Shown here in pieces: positions 21,968-22,515 of a stretch of 22,515 nucleotides of DNA. Both the position numbers and the translations under genes were made by a program. This DNA comes from Myxococcales bacterium (GTDB taxonomy: Bacteria > Myxococcota > Polyangia > Polyangiales > Polyangiaceae), in contig JAGQIY010000970.1 of assembly GCA_020430865.1 (NCBI GenBank), positions 1 to 22,515 of the forward strand. Direction: 5' to 3'. The notes under the pieces are model-generated. The model was not told the DNA's origin, did not search any database, and saw only the letters and a list, made by a program, of their open reading frames with translations. Position 1 is the stretch's first letter; every line of letters begins with the position of its first letter.

Positions 21968-22515
21968 ATGGCGAGCAGCTGGCCAAGACTCGACGCGATC
22001 GCGCTGCTGGCGCTGTTGGTGGCCTGCACGCCGACCACCTCCGGCGCGGTGGGCTCGCTACCGCCCTCGAGCGGCGCAGCGAGACCCCCGGAGCCCGCGA
22101 CCGCAGCGCGCAATCCAGCGTCGTCGAGCACGCCCAGGGCGGCCGTCTCGGCGCCCCCCGAGGCCACCCCGACACCTCCCATCGCGCCCTCCCCCCCTGA
22201 ACCCGAACCCGAACCCGAACCCGAACCGGTGCCCGAGGTGTCGGTGGAGATCGAAGCTCCGTACGAGCCGACCGACGTGCCGCGCCTGAAGGGTCGGATC
22301 GCGGCCGCTGGCGCTGACGAGGACCTGGCGCGCTGGAACCTCGGAGGCAACGCGGACCCGGAGTACCCGTCGAACCGCGCGGGCTTCCATCCGGGGGCGC
22401 GCGTGGTGGTCGACGTCGACATCAAGACGCGCGGCCTGCCCAAGCGCCCGCCGGTGGATCGGCGCACCGGGAGGTCCCGCCGCGACCGCCCGAGCGAGCA
22501 CGGCATCCTGGCCCA
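21968..22515 (+). CDS. lipoprotein with Pro-Glu repeat linker, 3' end outside window
   Basis: An open frame begins at ATG 21968 and runs off the window after 182 codons without a stop. The first 20 residues, MASSWPRLDAIALLALLVAC, form a clear lipoprotein signal with lipobox LVAC (Cys20). A Pro/Ala/Ser-rich linker follows, including PEPEPEPEPEPVPE (about 78-91) encoded by tandem GAACCC units. Then comes a non-repetitive region with VEIEAPYEPTDVPRLKG and ARWNLGGNADPEYPSNRAGFHPGARVVVDVD, which I do not recognise. A short Pro-rich linker of this kind could span the cell-wall layer. GGAG lies just 2 bases before ATG, so ribosome binding is not optimal. The function is unknown. Confidence 0.75.
   Translation, partial: MASSWPRLDAIALLALLVACTPTTSGAVGSLPPSSGAARPPEPATAARNPASSSTPRAAVSAPPEATPTPPIAPSPPEPEPEPEPEPVPEVSVEIEAPYEPTDVPRLKGRIAAAGADEDLARWNLGGNADPEYPSNRAGFHPGARVVVDVDIKTRGLPKRPPVDRRTGRSRRDRPSEHGILA
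22199..22227 (+). repeat. GAACCC hexanucleotide tandem repeat
   Basis: Four exact GAACCC units (22199-22222) followed by a partial fifth. It encodes the Pro-Glu repeat of the lipoprotein; changes in unit number would keep the reading frame. Confidence 0.85.

Overview
The window is high-GC DNA packed with genes on both strands. It looks chromosomal, most likely from a myxobacterium of the Sorangineae/Polyangiaceae type. This is inferred from several lipoproteins with Ser/Gly-rich linkers after the signal peptide, a Hanks-type Ser/Thr kinase with a long low-complexity linker and C-terminal membrane helices, a VWA lipoprotein, and a large TerB-like/M48-like protein. No insertion sequence, phage gene or CRISPR array is visible.

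Layout. Bases 1-170 hold the start of a minus-strand acyl-CoA dehydrogenase whose frame is broken by a TAG codon. Diverging from it are two consecutive plus-strand acyl-CoA dehydrogenases (286-1506, 1560-2726). They converge on a minus-strand pair, a ChaC-like gamma-glutamylcyclotransferase overlapping by 4 bases with uvrA (2734-6272). Next come an EpsC/CysE-type serine O-acetyltransferase (6541-7461), a convergent ABC1/UbiB-family atypical kinase (7539-9077) with a good promoter and Shine-Dalgarno, and a tRNA-Gly(CCC) with its own promoter and terminator (9197-9350).

Bases 9456-10571 carry three small genes: an OB-fold lipoprotein, a Cys-rich protein and a TPR-like protein. A 623-base non-coding stretch (10572-11194) follows. 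It contains three perfect palindromes and many GTCAC/GTGAC half-sites, and it leads into a TetR-family regulator. The TetR gene converges on a minus-strand series: iron-type alcohol dehydrogenase, glutamine-synthetase-like ligase, single-domain response regulator, and a Ser/Thr kinase with three SGANWPA repeats.

The right end (17220-22515) is a cell-envelope block: a lipoprotein, an EI24/CysZ-like membrane protein overlapping it, a convergent TerB-like/degenerate-M48-like protein overlapping the membrane gene at its 3' end, a VWA lipoprotein with a strong terminator, and the start of a Pro/Glu-repeat lipoprotein that runs off the window.

Most of the window is housekeeping or lineage-typical. 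I see no convincing multi-gene novel defence or biosynthetic system. The items most worth a second look are the interrupted dehydrogenase, the palindrome-rich region before tetR, the glutamine-synthetase-like/alcohol-dehydrogenase pair, the apparently catalytically dead M48-like protein, and the operator-like repeat inside the ABC1-kinase promoter.
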